64,000 nucleotides of DNA from Kineococcus rhizosphaerae. Its GTDB lineage: Bacteria > Actinomycetota > Actinomycetes > Actinomycetales > Kineococcaceae. The DNA lies in NCBI RefSeq assembly GCF_003002055.1, contig NZ_PVZF01000010.1, positions 62,001 to 126,000 of the forward strand. Direction: 5' to 3'. Positions 39,451-48,094 of this stretch are shown one piece after another. How positions within the stretch are numbered: the first letter of the stretch is position 1; the number at the start of each line of letters is the position of its first letter. The notes beneath the pieces were generated by a model. It was given only the letters and a program-made list of their open reading frames with translations, searched no databases and was not told where the DNA came from. The translations under genes were made by a program, and so were the position numbers.

Positions 39451-40842
39451 TCAGACGTCGAGCACCCCGTCGACGGCGTCCTCCACGGGCGGCAGGGCAC
39501 GCGTGTCGAGGTCCTCCATGAGGTGGATCTGGGCGTGCTCGGGCTTGGCCACCGCACCCAGCTCGTCGAACAGGTCCAGACGGCGGCGCAACCGCACCCC
39601 CGGGCAGGGGGCGAAGGCGAACGTGCACTCAAGCTGCGTGCGGGGCCACTCGCCCACTGACCGCACGGCGACCGCGCTCATCCCCCGCGCCAGCGGCTCG
39701 CTGCCTTCTGCCCCCTGCCAGTAGCTCTCCAGCCGGCTCCAGTCGTCCAGGACCTGCCGCACGTACGACCCGGCGTCGAGCGGGCGAGGACCCACGGGCC
39801 AGCACGCGGAACCGATGTCCACCGTGCCCTCCGCCGGCCACGACCGCACGGTCCGCTCGACCGGGTCCACCACCAGGACACGAGCGGGTGCCGGACCGGT
39901 GGAGACCACGACCGCGAGACGGTCCCCGGCGGCAGTCGCCGCCACGACGGTGCGACCCCCCAGGTCGATCAGGGCCGGTGCCGCGTCGGAGGGTCCCGTG
40001 CCCGGGAACGCCGCCGCGACCGCTCTCGGCCGGCGGCCACGGTCGTTCCCGTCCCAGCCCAGACGCCAGGTCCACTCCCCGGCACGGACCGCGACGCCCG
40101 ACTCCACGCTGCTGTCCGGGTCGTAGGCGTGACCGGGCCAGGAGCCGTCGCCGGTGGACGCGCGCCAGGACCCGGCCGGGACGTGCTCCTGCCCCTCGGC
40201 CGCCGTCAGCCGCTCGGGCAGGTCCCCGTCCCAGGGCAGGGGCACCCAGCGGCTGGACCAGAGGACCTCGTAGGTGCCGGCACCCAGGCTGCGCAGCGAC
40301 CACGGTTCGGCGTCGAGCTGCACCCACAGCGCCCGTGCGGTGGTGCGCAACCCCCGGACCGGGCGGTCGGTGTGCACGCGCTGGACCCGTCCGTCGGCGT
40401 CGGCGCGCAGCAGCGTGCCCGACCCTCCCCACCCCACCGGGGCGGCGTCGGCTCCGTGGACGATCTCCTGCGGGGGAAGAGGCGACGTGCACCAGGCGCT
40501 GGAACGACCGGCCGCGGCCAAGGTCAGCCCGTCCGTCCACACCGCCAGCGCGTCGTCGCCGACCCGCAGCCGCAGGAGCGGGCCCGCGGGACCGTTCTGG
40601 ACCCACAGGGCCTCACCGTCGACCCGGGCGGTCACCGGCTCACCGGGCGGTGGGGGCGGCAGCTCGGTCCAGGACACCACCCGGCGCACCCTGCCCCCGA
40701 CCGGGTCGAGGACGACGGCCACGGGCTGGGTCTCGTCCAGCACCCACACCCCGGCCGTCGTGGTGAACAACCGTCCCGGTCGCAACGTCCGCACGCACCG
40801 ATCATCGTCAGCGGCGACGCACGCCGCGACCGACGTGGTCAC
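39451..40842 (-). CDS. Hypothetical beta-propeller-like protein
   Basis: A 463-residue soluble protein of unknown function, rich in Trp and repeated short beta strands (GVWVLDETQPVAVVLDP, GEALWVQNGPAGPLLRLRVG, ALWVQLDAEPWSLRSLGAG, GDRLAVVVSTGPAPARVLVVDP), which suggests a beta-propeller. No signal peptide or active-site motif is seen. It ends in an acidic helix (LMEDLDTRALPPVEDAVDGVLDV). It converges on the oxidase-like gene with a gap of only 13 bases. The ATG at 40842 gives a Cys-containing N-terminus with no clear ribosome site, so the start is uncertain. Confidence 0.65.
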   Translation of the reverse strand: MTTSVAACVAADDDRCVRTLRPGRLFTTTAGVWVLDETQPVAVVLDPVGGRVRRVVSWTELPPPPPGEPVTARVDGEALWVQNGPAGPLLRLRVGDDALAVWTDGLTLAAAGRSSAWCTSPLPPQEIVHGADAAPVGWGGSGTLLRADADGRVQRVHTDRPVRGLRTTARALWVQLDAEPWSLRSLGAGTYEVLWSSRWVPLPWDGDLPERLTAAEGQEHVPAGSWRASTGDGSWPGHAYDPDSSVESGVAVRAGEWTWRLGWDGNDRGRRPRAVAAAFPGTGPSDAAPALIDLGGRTVVAATAAGDRLAVVVSTGPAPARVLVVDPVERTVRSWPAEGTVDIGSACWPVGPRPLDAGSYVRQVLDDWSRLESYWQGAEGSEPLARGMSAVAVRSVGEWPRTQLECTFAFAPCPGVRLRRRLDLFDELGAVAKPEHAQIHLMEDLDTRALPPVEDAVDGVLDV

Positions 40843-40896
40843 GGCGAGCTGGACGCCCGACGACCTCGCGGTCTTGGCGGGATGCGGACGGTCGGC

Positions 40897-41328
40897 TCAT
40901 CCGCGTCCAGGGCGAGCCGACCGTGTCAGCGGAAGACGTGATCGGCGCAGCCGCACGAGCACGAGTGCTGTGGCCGAACCCGAGGCGACGACAGCACCTA
41001 CCAGCCACCGCCACGCGCCCCAAGGACCGCTGCCACCATCTGTTGCATCCGCCAACTCCACACTCTCGACCAGCCACCGTCCTGCGGCCACGACCGCGAC
41101 GATCCACAGCAACGAGCCGAGCGGTGACCACCTGCGCGTCCGCTCCCACAGCGCCTTCATCAACGCCACCGGCGTCGCCATGACGAGCACCACCACAGCC
41201 GTTGGCGCCAAGGCCGTCAGGACCTCCCACAGGAACACTGAGCCAGCATCTCGGACCCCTTGAGCGTTCGGACCGCTTCCGCCGGATGAGCACGACATCC
41301 GCGCTGCCGTCCGTCGCCTCGTCGCCAT
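40897..41328 (-). CDS. Hypothetical membrane protein
   Basis: A 143-residue protein with three predicted membrane helices (VLTALAPTAVVVLVMATPVALM, LGSLLWIVAVVAAGRWL, WRWLVGAVVASGSATALVLV) and a basic C-terminus. Not recognised. The start is uncertain: the ATG at 41328 adds a polar N-terminus, while GTG 41238 would begin just before the first helix. It neighbours a second unknown membrane protein on the same strand, separated by 83 bases containing a CACGGTCATCCCGC repeat on the plus strand. Confidence 0.55.
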   Translation of the reverse strand: MATRRRTAARMSCSSGGSGPNAQGVRDAGSVFLWEVLTALAPTAVVVLVMATPVALMKALWERTRRWSPLGSLLWIVAVVAAGRWLVESVELADATDGGSGPWGAWRWLVGAVVASGSATALVLVRLRRSRLPLTRSARPGRG

Positions 41329-41411
41329 CGCCCGGCCAGCACGGCAGCACCAGGAGGGGCGGTGGGGAAGTCGCTGGCGACGAACGCACGGTCATCCCGC
41401 GCACCGCGTCA

Positions 41412-42062
41412 TCAAGACGGGGCGCCGACATCAGCTGAAGTGCCGCAGCTCCGGCGATCCGACCAACGCCGCAGCAGCAAGACCACGCCCACCGCGGCCG
41501 CGACCCACACCGTCCACCGCGCCCACACCGCCTGCGGGTACACGATCGCCCCCTCCAGGCCCGGTGCCAGGACGACCATCTGCACCGCCGCCCCGACCGG
41601 CACGACAAGCCCAGCCACCAGTCCCCGGGCATCCCGGCGCCGGGCGCACGCCCCCACCAGCCCCAGCGGCGCGCACAGCAGCACGCACGCCGCCAGCCAC
41701 AGCAACACCTCCCCGACGTAGGAGGAGAACGACTCACCGCGCACCTGGGCATCGGTGAGGTAGTAGGCCAGCACCGCACCCGACACGCTCACCCACCCCG
41801 CGGCCGCGCCCAGCAACCACGTCCGCGCCCACCAGCCGGCCAGCACCGCCAACGCTGCCCACGCCCACCCCGCGTCGAGCAGGTAGCTGAGGAAGCGCGC
41901 CACCTGCTGAGCGGTGGTGATCGCGGCAGGGTCAGTGACGGAAGAGACGCGGTTGACCACGGAGTCGAAGGCGCCGAACGCGGCGCCGGCGAGCAGGCAG
42001 CTCAGCGATCGGGGAGTCCCTCGCACGGAAGCACCCTGAAGATCATGGAGGGCCGTGGTCAA
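41412..42062 (-). CDS. Hypothetical membrane protein
   Basis: A 216-residue protein with about five membrane helices (SCLLAGAAFGAFDSVVN, YLLDAGWAWAALAVLAGWWA, GAAAGWVSVSGAVLAYYLTD, EVLLWLAACVLLCAPLGLVG and a C-terminal VWVAAAVGVVLLLRRW). Features such as YYLTDAQVRGES resemble other actinobacterial unknown membrane proteins, but I cannot name a family with confidence. The ATG at 42062 has no strong ribosome site. It lies just left of the direct repeat at 42070. Confidence 0.6.
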   Translation of the reverse strand: MTTALHDLQGASVRGTPRSLSCLLAGAAFGAFDSVVNRVSSVTDPAAITTAQQVARFLSYLLDAGWAWAALAVLAGWWARTWLLGAAAGWVSVSGAVLAYYLTDAQVRGESFSSYVGEVLLWLAACVLLCAPLGLVGACARRRDARGLVAGLVVPVGAAVQMVVLAPGLEGAIVYPQAVWARWTVWVAAAVGVVLLLRRWSDRRSCGTSADVGAPS

Positions 42063-42069
42063 GAGGACG

Positions 42070-42094
42070 TCACGGTCGTCCCGCGGTGCGCAGG
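42070..42094 (+). repeat. 25-base direct repeat, left copy
   Basis: This sequence (beginning TCACGGTCGTCCCGCGG) recurs with one mismatch at 42668-42692. The two copies bracket the DUF6924 gene about 600 bases apart. Shorter relatives (CACGGTCATCCCGC) occur at 31231-31244 and 41387-41400, all in non-coding DNA and the same orientation. Confidence 0.75.
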
Positions 42095-42217
42095 CGCGCC
42101 CCGACCCGTGGGAAGCTCCCCCGCCTGGGGATCAGCAGTCCCGTCCGCCCCTCGCAGGTGCGGACCACGGGCCTGGTCGACGTTGAGGCATCGAGTAGTC
42201 GATGCGTGGAGGTAGCG

Positions 42218-42622
42218 GTGGCGGCGTTGTCGTGGGATCGGGGAACTCTGCTCGTCCGTACCGACTTCTCCCGACCGCAGCGGTGGGACACCTTGCTCCG
42301 CGCCCTCCACACCCCCAGCGACGAAGGGTTCACGGCGGCCTTCGAGACGGTCGACGACCCGGAGTGGCGTGACGCGACTGCCGAGCAGCTCATCGCCGAC
42401 GCGCCCGATTGGGCGCTGTTCATCGTCGCTGACGCTGTGGCGCTGTCCTCCCCGGAGCTGCCGGCCCTGGTGATCTCCATCGAGGACGGCACCGCGCGGC
42501 AGTTGCGGGTCACGCCCGCCGTCATGTGGGCGGTGGAGAACAACCTCTCGATCGCCAACATGGACTGGGAGGACTTCGCGTCCGCGGCGGACTCCGACGG
42601 CATCTACCGCGGGCGCACCTGA
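42218..42622 (+). CDS. DUF6924 family protein
   Basis: A 134-residue protein matching the DUF6924 pattern: TLLVRTDFSRPQRWDTLL, FETVDDPEWRDATAEQL, LFIVADAVALSSPELPALVISI and a conserved C-terminal VENNLSIANMDWEDFASAADSDGIYRG. Function is unknown; in other actinobacteria such genes appear singly or near toxin/immunity-like proteins. GTG 42218 is preferred because GGAGGT stands five bases upstream, but the frame is open earlier. The gene is bracketed by a 25-base direct repeat, hinting at cassette-like acquisition. Confidence 0.8.
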   Translation: MAALSWDRGTLLVRTDFSRPQRWDTLLRALHTPSDEGFTAAFETVDDPEWRDATAEQLIADAPDWALFIVADAVALSSPELPALVISIEDGTARQLRVTPAVMWAVENNLSIANMDWEDFASAADSDGIYRGRT

Positions 42623-42667
42623 TCTCACCCCGGTGCCGCACCGGACCGTTCGGCGGCACCGCCCGCT

Positions 42668-42692
42668 TCACGGTCATCCCGCGGTGCGCAGG
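42668..42692 (+). repeat. 25-base direct repeat, right copy
   Basis: The partner of 42070-42094, identical except at one position (TCACGGTCATCCCGCGG here). It lies 45 bases after the DUF6924 stop. No transposase, integrase or tRNA gene is adjacent. Confidence 0.75.
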
Positions 42693-42819
42693 TGCACGGC
42701 CGTCCCGCCGGCGCGACGGTGCCCGGTCGTGGACCGTCGCGCGCCGGGCGTGTCCAGCCGCCACCGGCTCCGTCCCGCGACGGCCACCGGACCCGTGACA
42801 CCGACGCGGCGCCGACCCC

Positions 42820-43413
42820 TCAGCGGTGCCGCCCGAGCGCGACGGCGACCGCGCGCCGGGCGTCGTCGAACGCCGAGGCGTCAGCACCCGCGGTGACGAC
42901 GACGAGGGTCCCCTCGTAGACCAGGTGCACGTGCGCCCCGAGGTCCCGGTCGCCGGTCAGGACGTCGAACAGCGCCCGCATCCACGCCTTCTCGGCGCGG
43001 ATGACGGGCAGGGCGGGGTGGTCGGTGCCGCCGAGCTCGGCGTGGGCGTTGACGAAGGCGCACCCGCGGGACTGCTCCCCCATCCACTCCTGCAGCGCGT
43101 CGAGGACCAGCAGCGGGTCGGGTTCGGCGAGCCGGGCCAGCAGGTGCTCGCGCCAGCGGTGGGCGCGGCGCAGCAGGTACAGGGTGACGAGGGCGTCCTT
43201 GGAGCCGAACCGGTCGTACAGGGTCTTCTTCGTCGTGCCGGCGGTCTCGGCGATGAGGTCGACGCCGACGGCGCGCACACCGTGGGCGTAGAACAGGTCG
43301 GAGGCCGCCTCCAGCAGCCGGGTCCCGGCCTCCGTCGTCGGCGGCAGGGGCGCCAGCACCGCGCGCGCGGCGGGCGGGGTGGTCTCGTCCAGGGCCGTCA
43401 GTCCGGTCAGCAC
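42820..43413 (-). CDS. TetR/AcrR family regulator
   Basis: A 197-residue regulator. The DNA-binding domain is TRLLEAASDLFYAHGVRAVGVDLIAETAGTTKKTLYDRFGSKDALVTLYL; the ligand domain contains GCAFVNAHAELG, typical of the TetR_C_6/AcrR group. GTG 43413 follows a GAGGAGG ribosome site and a TATACT -10 (43446-43441, minus) set in a CGGTCGGT/ACCGACCG inverted repeat. It is divergent from an EamA exporter, which it probably represses along with itself. Confidence 0.92.
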   Translation of the reverse strand: MLTGLTALDETTPPAARAVLAPLPPTTEAGTRLLEAASDLFYAHGVRAVGVDLIAETAGTTKKTLYDRFGSKDALVTLYLLRRAHRWREHLLARLAEPDPLLVLDALQEWMGEQSRGCAFVNAHAELGGTDHPALPVIRAEKAWMRALFDVLTGDRDLGAHVHLVYEGTLVVVTAGADASAFDDARRAVAVALGRHR

Positions 43414-43424
43414 GGGGTCCTCCT

Positions 43425-43453
43425 CGGTCGGTGCACTGCGAGTATACCGACCG
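43425..43453. promoter_or_regulatory. TetR operator in a divergent promoter
   Basis: Perfect eight-base arms CGGTCGGT (43425-43432) and ACCGACCG (43446-43453) flank 13 bases that contain overlapping -10 hexamers: TATACT on the minus strand (43446-43441) and TATACC on the plus strand (43443-43448). One dimer pair bound here would silence tetR and the exporter together. Confidence 0.7.
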
Positions 43454-43471
43454 GTGTGGTTACCTCACGGG

Positions 43472-44422
43472 GTGAGCGTCCGCAGCGTCGTCCTGGTCGT
43501 CGTCTGGAGCTCCGGCTTCGTCGGCGCCGAGCTCGGGGCCCGGCACGCCGGACCCGACACCGTGCTCGCCTGGCGCAGCCTGGCCACCGCCGTCCTGCTC
43601 CTGCCCTGGCTCGTCCCCGCGGTCCGGCGGTTCAGCCGGCGCGACTGGCTGCGCCAGGCCGTGGTGGGGCTGCTGAGCCAGGTCGTCTACCTCGGCGGGG
43701 TGTTCTGGGCCGCGGCCGCCGGGGTCCCCGCCGGCACGTCGGCGCTCGTCACCTCCCTGCAACCGGCCGTGGTCCTGGTCGCCACGACGCGGCTGACGCG
43801 CCGGCGGCTGCGCCCGGCCCACCTGGCGGGACTGGCGCTGGGCACCGCCGGGGTCGCCCTGACGGCCCTGGGCGACCTGCGCGCCGGGGTCGCCGTCGTC
43901 GCGCTGGCCCTGCCCGCGCTGGCGATGGCGGGGTTGTCGGCCGGGACCCTGCTGCAGGACCGCTGGTGGGCGGGGTCGACGCCGCCACCGGGACCGACGC
44001 TGGCCGTGCAGTCGCTCGTCACCGCCGGCTCCTTCACCGCCGTCGCGGCCGGGGCCGGGCACCTCGCCCCGCCGCCGACGACGGGGTTCTGGACCGCCGT
44101 CGCGTGGTCGGCGATGGCGGGGATCGGCAGCTACGGCGTCTACCACCTCGTCACCACCCGGGACGGGGCGGGCCGGGCGAGCACGCTGCTCTACCTGACG
44201 CCCGCGGTGACCGCCGGGTGGGCCGCCGCCGTGTTCGGCCAGGGACTGCGCCCGGCGAGCGTGGCCGGGCTGCTCGTCGCCGCCGGCGCCGTCGTCCTGC
44301 TGCGCGACGCCCCCGGCACCGGGCGCGCCCCCGCCCGCGACGACGACCGCACCCCCGCCCGCGACGTCAGGCCGGTCCGTCCCCGCCCGCCCGGACCAGC
44401 CCGAACTCGTACGCCGCGATGA
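43472..44422 (+). CDS. EamA family transporter
   Basis: A 316-residue DMT-superfamily exporter with ten predicted helices in two EamA repeats (VVVWSSGFVGAELGARHAGPDTVLAWRSLATAVLLLPWLVP and TGFWTAVAWSAMAGIGSYGVYHLV) and a basic, Ala/Arg-rich cytosolic tail. GTG 43472 is chosen over upstream codons that overlap the operator. Expression is probably controlled by the divergent TetR. Its 3-prime end overlaps the convergent response-regulator gene by 56 bases (44367-44422), so the tail may be under constraint from both genes. Confidence 0.88.
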   Translation: MSVRSVVLVVVWSSGFVGAELGARHAGPDTVLAWRSLATAVLLLPWLVPAVRRFSRRDWLRQAVVGLLSQVVYLGGVFWAAAAGVPAGTSALVTSLQPAVVLVATTRLTRRRLRPAHLAGLALGTAGVALTALGDLRAGVAVVALALPALAMAGLSAGTLLQDRWWAGSTPPPGPTLAVQSLVTAGSFTAVAAGAGHLAPPPTTGFWTAVAWSAMAGIGSYGVYHLVTTRDGAGRASTLLYLTPAVTAGWAAAVFGQGLRPASVAGLLVAAGAVVLLRDAPGTGRAPARDDDRTPARDVRPVRPRPPGPARTRTPR

Positions 44423-45053
44423 CGGCCTGCACCCGGTCGCGCAGCCCCAGCTTGGCCAGGACGTTGCCCACGTGGCTCTTGACCGTCGTGGTGGACACGA
44501 CCAGGCGCTCGGCGATCTCGCCGTTGGACAACCCCTCGGCGATGCCCCGCAGGACGTCGAGCTCGCGCGGCGTCAGGGACCGCAACCGGGCGTGCAGCCC
44601 GTCGTCGCGCTCGGCCTGCCCCGGGACCGGGAACTGCCCGGCGAACAGGTCGAGCATGCGCCGCACGACGCGCGGGGCCACGACGGAACTGCCCGAGGCG
44701 ACGACCCGGACGGCCTCGACGAGCTCCTCGGGCCGCGCGCTCTTGACCAGGAACCCGCTGGCCCCCGACCGCAACGCGGCGAAGGCGTACTCGTCGACGT
44801 CGAACGTGGTCAGCACCAGGACCTTCGAGGCCGGGTGCTCGGCGGCGATGCGCCGGGTGGCCTCGATGCCGTCCACCCCGGGCATCCGCACGTCCATCAG
44901 CACCACGTCCGGGGCCAGGGCGGCGACCTGCTCCAGCGCCACGGCGCCGTCGGAGGCCTCACCGACCACCCGCAGGTCCGGCTCGGACTCCAGGACCAGC
45001 CGGAACCCCATGCGCAGCAACGCCTGGTCGTCCACCAGCAGCACGCTCGTCAC
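44367..45053 (-). CDS. NarL/LuxR-type response regulator
   Basis: A 228-residue two-component regulator. The receiver domain has LVDDQALLRMGF, phospho-acceptor Asp in VVLMDVRMPGVDG and Lys in FLVKSARPEELVEAV. The C-terminal LuxR helix-turn-helix is LTPRELDVLRGIAEGLSNGEIAERLVVSTTTVKSHVGNVLAKLGLRDR. GTG 45053 overlaps the kinase stop (GTGA), so it is coupled to the histidine kinase, and it is last in the five-gene ABC exporter operon. It likely autoregulates the operon. Confidence 0.95.
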   Translation of the reverse strand: MTSVLLVDDQALLRMGFRLVLESEPDLRVVGEASDGAVALEQVAALAPDVVLMDVRMPGVDGIEATRRIAAEHPASKVLVLTTFDVDEYAFAALRSGASGFLVKSARPEELVEAVRVVASGSSVVAPRVVRRMLDLFAGQFPVPGQAERDDGLHARLRSLTPRELDVLRGIAEGLSNGEIAERLVVSTTTVKSHVGNVLAKLGLRDRVQAVIAAYEFGLVRAGGDGPA

Positions 45054-46447
45054 GCCCCGCACCCTCCCTCGCCCGGCGCACCGGCCGGCAGCACGACACG
45101 CACCCGCCACCCCCCGCCAGGGGCGGGACCGGCCTCGACGTGCCCGCCGAGCAGCGCGGCCCGCTCCCGCATCCCGACCAGACCGCGACGGGACCCGCCC
45201 GTCTCCCCCGGGCCGGTGCCCCCGGCGTCGACGACCTCCACCTCCACGGCCGTGCCGGTGCGCCGCAGCGTCACCGCGGTGGACGGGGTGCCCGGGGCGT
45301 GCCGCAGCACGTTCGTGAGCGCCTCGGTGACGACGCGGACCACGGCCAGCCGCAGCGCGGTGTCGGCGGGCAGGTCGGCGTCCAGCCCGGTGGTCGTCAG
45401 CGGCAGGCCCGCGGCCCGGAACCGCTCGACGACCGCGTGCAGGTCCGTCTCCGTCGGGGCCGTCAGGGCCGGCCGGTCGTCGTCCGGCGCACCGTCCGGT
45501 CCCAGCGAGCCCAGGACGCTGCGCATGTCGCCCAGCGCGGCCCGGCCCGTCCGCGACAGTTCCGCCAGGGCCTGCCGGGAGGCCTCCGGGGCGCGGTCCA
45601 GGGCCGAGGCCGCGCCGTCGGACAGGGCCACCATCACCGAGACGCTGTGGGCGACGATGTCGTGCACCTCCCGCGCGATCCGGGCCCGCTCGGCCGAGCG
45701 GGCCAGGGCCGCGCTCGCGTCGCGCTCGCGGGCCAGCGCCGCGTACCGCTCGGCGAGGTCGCGCGCGTGCAGGCGACGGGCCTGCGCCCCGGCCCCGGTG
45801 ACCGCGCCCAGGACCAGCAGCGCGAGCAGCAGCAGCACCGTCCACGACCGGCGCCCCGCCGAGAACCCCGGCTCGGCCACCTGCCAGGCCGGCGGCCCGT
45901 CCCCGAGCGGGACCTCGTCGCTCCACAGCAGGACCTCGGCCAGACCGACGTCCTGCCACCACCACACGGCCACCGTCACGACGGCCAGCACCGCCGACCC
46001 CGCGACCCACGCGGTGCGGGCGCTGCGCCGAGCGGCCACCGCGTGCAGCGACCACGCCAGGCACAGCCCCAGCACCCCAAGGACGCCCCCGACCGCCAGC
46101 GACGCCACCGCGAGCGCCGTCAGCACCCCCGTGACGGCCAGCGGCCACCGGCGCCGGGCGAGCAGGACGACCGCTCCCAGACCCGCCCCGGCCAGCCAGG
46201 TCCGCACGACCCGGTCGTGCACGGGGGAACCGGGCTCGAACAGGCCCAGCGCCGTGGCCCCCCGGACCGTCTCGGAGGCCAGCAGCGCGGTGAACGCCCC
46301 CACCAGCAGCACGACCGCGACGAGCAGCACGTGGCCGATCCACGGGTGCGCGAGCAGGACCCGGCCGGTCGTCGTCCGCCGCTGCACCTGCGAGGCGGTC
46401 AGGGCCGGTGCGGGGGTCACCGGCCCACCCTCCCACCGGCCGTTCAC
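45050..46447 (-). CDS. Sensor histidine kinase (NarX/DesK-like)
   Basis: A 465-residue membrane kinase. Five or six N-terminal helices occupy about residues 30-215 without a large extracellular domain, as in intramembrane-sensing or DesK-like kinases. The dimerisation/phosphoacceptor motif ERARIAREVHDIVAHSVSVMV is followed by a HATPase (VVTEALTNVLRHAPG, RRGLVGMRERAALLGG). GTG 46447 overlaps the permease stop. Its pairing with an ABC exporter suggests sensing of a cell-envelope-active compound, a role only inferred from similar modules. Confidence 0.93.
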   Translation of the reverse strand: MNGRWEGGPVTPAPALTASQVQRRTTTGRVLLAHPWIGHVLLVAVVLLVGAFTALLASETVRGATALGLFEPGSPVHDRVVRTWLAGAGLGAVVLLARRRWPLAVTGVLTALAVASLAVGGVLGVLGLCLAWSLHAVAARRSARTAWVAGSAVLAVVTVAVWWWQDVGLAEVLLWSDEVPLGDGPPAWQVAEPGFSAGRRSWTVLLLLALLVLGAVTGAGAQARRLHARDLAERYAALARERDASAALARSAERARIAREVHDIVAHSVSVMVALSDGAASALDRAPEASRQALAELSRTGRAALGDMRSVLGSLGPDGAPDDDRPALTAPTETDLHAVVERFRAAGLPLTTTGLDADLPADTALRLAVVRVVTEALTNVLRHAPGTPSTAVTLRRTGTAVEVEVVDAGGTGPGETGGSRRGLVGMRERAALLGGHVEAGPAPGGGWRVRVVLPAGAPGEGGCGA

Positions 46448-47244
46448 GTGACGTCCCGGCGGGCGAGCCGGTACCCGGCGAGCAGGGCCAGCCCCGCGCA
46501 CCAGGCGCCCAGGACGAGCCCGGCCCCCCACGGGCCCAGGTCGGGCCCGGGACCGGCGGCCAGCGCGGCGAGCCGGGCGTCGTCGGCGAACAGCCCCGCG
46601 CCGCCGCTGGGCAGCAGGGCGCGGACGGTGTCGGCGACCCGCCCGGGGTTCGCGGCCAGCACCTGGTCGAGGAGGACGAACAGGGCCACCCCGCTCGTCA
46701 GCGCCGCCAGCGGCCGGCGCAGCAGCGCCCCGAGACCGACCCCGCACACGCCGACCCCGGCCAGGAACAGCACGTACCCCACCGCCGCGCGCAGGTCCCC
46801 GGGGTCGGCCGCCGACCACGCCAGCCCTGTCGTCCGCCGGGCCCCGGTGGTCGCCGCGACCGAGGCCGCGAGCGCGAGCAGCCCGGCGGCCAGGGTCAGG
46901 GCCGCGGTCACGACGACCTGGGCCCCCAGCACGGGCAGGCGGCGGGGCACGGCGGCGTACGTCGTCAGGCTGGTGCCGGTGGCGAAGTCCGCGCTGCCGA
47001 CCAGCACCCCCAGCACGAGCGCACCGAGCTGGGCCGGCTGGTACCCGGAGGTGACCAGGGACGTCGCGCTCACCGCGTGCCCGGGCCCGGCGAACAGGCC
47101 CAGGACGAACGCCAGCACCCCCGCGGACCCGACCGTGCCCACGACGGTCCAGGGGGTCGAGGCCAGGCTCGCGACCTTCGTCCACTCCGCGGCCAGCACC
47201 CGCGACGGGGTGACCGCCCCGGAGGGGACCTCAGCCGAGGTCAC
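46444..47244 (-). CDS. ABC-2 type transporter permease
   Basis: A 266-residue integral membrane protein with about six helices. The N-terminal VLAAEWTKVASLASTPWTVVGTV and PGHAVSATSLVTSGYQPAQLGALVLGVLVGSADFATGTSLTTYAAVPRRLPVL are ABC-2 permease features. It resembles the second permease of the operon, with which it probably forms a heterodimer driven by the ATPase. Its GTG lies 14 bases inside the upstream permease gene, and its stop overlaps the kinase start. Confidence 0.9.
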   Translation of the reverse strand: MTSAEVPSGAVTPSRVLAAEWTKVASLASTPWTVVGTVGSAGVLAFVLGLFAGPGHAVSATSLVTSGYQPAQLGALVLGVLVGSADFATGTSLTTYAAVPRRLPVLGAQVVVTAALTLAAGLLALAASVAATTGARRTTGLAWSAADPGDLRAAVGYVLFLAGVGVCGVGLGALLRRPLAALTSGVALFVLLDQVLAANPGRVADTVRALLPSGGAGLFADDARLAALAAGPGPDLGPWGAGLVLGAWCAGLALLAGYRLARRDVT

Positions 47245-48094
47245 GACGACGCAACCGGAACGCGGCGACGGTCAGCGGCAGCGCCACCCAGCCGGCCAGG
47301 ACCAGGGCCGAGCCGGCACCCCCGAGGTCGGGGGCGCCGTCGAGCCCGCCGCCGCCGGGGTTCGTCAGCGCCGCCCCCGCGCCGACGGGGGTGAAGGTCT
47401 CCACGGTGTTGACCAGCGCCGTAGCGGTCGGGACGTGCTGCGGGTCGTACGCGGCCATCGGGTCGTTCCCGGCCTCGGCCGCGAACGCGAGCACCACGGG
47501 GGCGACGAGCAGGACGACGACGGCCGTGACCACCGCGGGCACCGGGCGGCGCAGCAGCGCCCCGATCGCCAGGCCGAGCAGCCCGGCGCCGAGCAGGTGG
47601 CCCACCGACCCGAGCAGCAGCTGCGGGACGCCGGCCCCGGCCAGGTCCGGGGTCATCTGCCGGGAGGCGGCCGCGGGCAGGATGCCCAGCACCGCCGCGC
47701 CGACGCTCAGCACGCCGGTGACCAGCACCACGGCGGCGGTGACGACGGCCTGCGCGAGCAGCACCGGCACCCGCCGGGGCACCGCGGCGAACGTCGTGCG
47801 GAAGGTCCCCGTGCTGAACTCACCGGTCCCCACGAGGATCCCCAGGAGCAGCGGCCCGAGGAACGCCAGCGGCAGCGCGGCCCCCAGCTCGCGCGTCGGG
47901 ACGAATCCGGGGTCGCCGGAGGAGGCGCTGGCGAACAGGTGCGTCAGCAGGCCCGTCCCGGCGACCGTGGCGACGGCGATGACGGTCGTGGAGCGCAGCC
48001 CGGTCAGCTTCGTCCACTCGGCGCGCACGACCCGTGCGAACGAGGGATCCACGGCGGCCCGTGGACGGTCGAGCAGGTTCGCGGGCGCGCTCAC
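47231..48094 (-). CDS. ABC-2 type transporter permease
   Basis: A 287-residue permease with about six membrane helices and the same layout as its neighbour: FARVVRAEWTKLTGLRSTTVIAVATVAGTGLL near the start and LLGILVGTGEFSTGTFRTTFAAVPRRVPVLLAQ. The related sequences of the two permeases suggest an ancient duplication. The GTG at 48094 overlaps the ATPase stop as GTGA. Export of a peptide antibiotic or lipid-like compound is typical of such systems, but no substrate is indicated. Confidence 0.9.
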   Translation of the reverse strand: MSAPANLLDRPRAAVDPSFARVVRAEWTKLTGLRSTTVIAVATVAGTGLLTHLFASASSGDPGFVPTRELGAALPLAFLGPLLLGILVGTGEFSTGTFRTTFAAVPRRVPVLLAQAVVTAAVVLVTGVLSVGAAVLGILPAAASRQMTPDLAGAGVPQLLLGSVGHLLGAGLLGLAIGALLRRPVPAVVTAVVVLLVAPVVLAFAAEAGNDPMAAYDPQHVPTATALVNTVETFTPVGAGAALTNPGGGGLDGAPDLGGAGSALVLAGWVALPLTVAAFRLRRRDLG

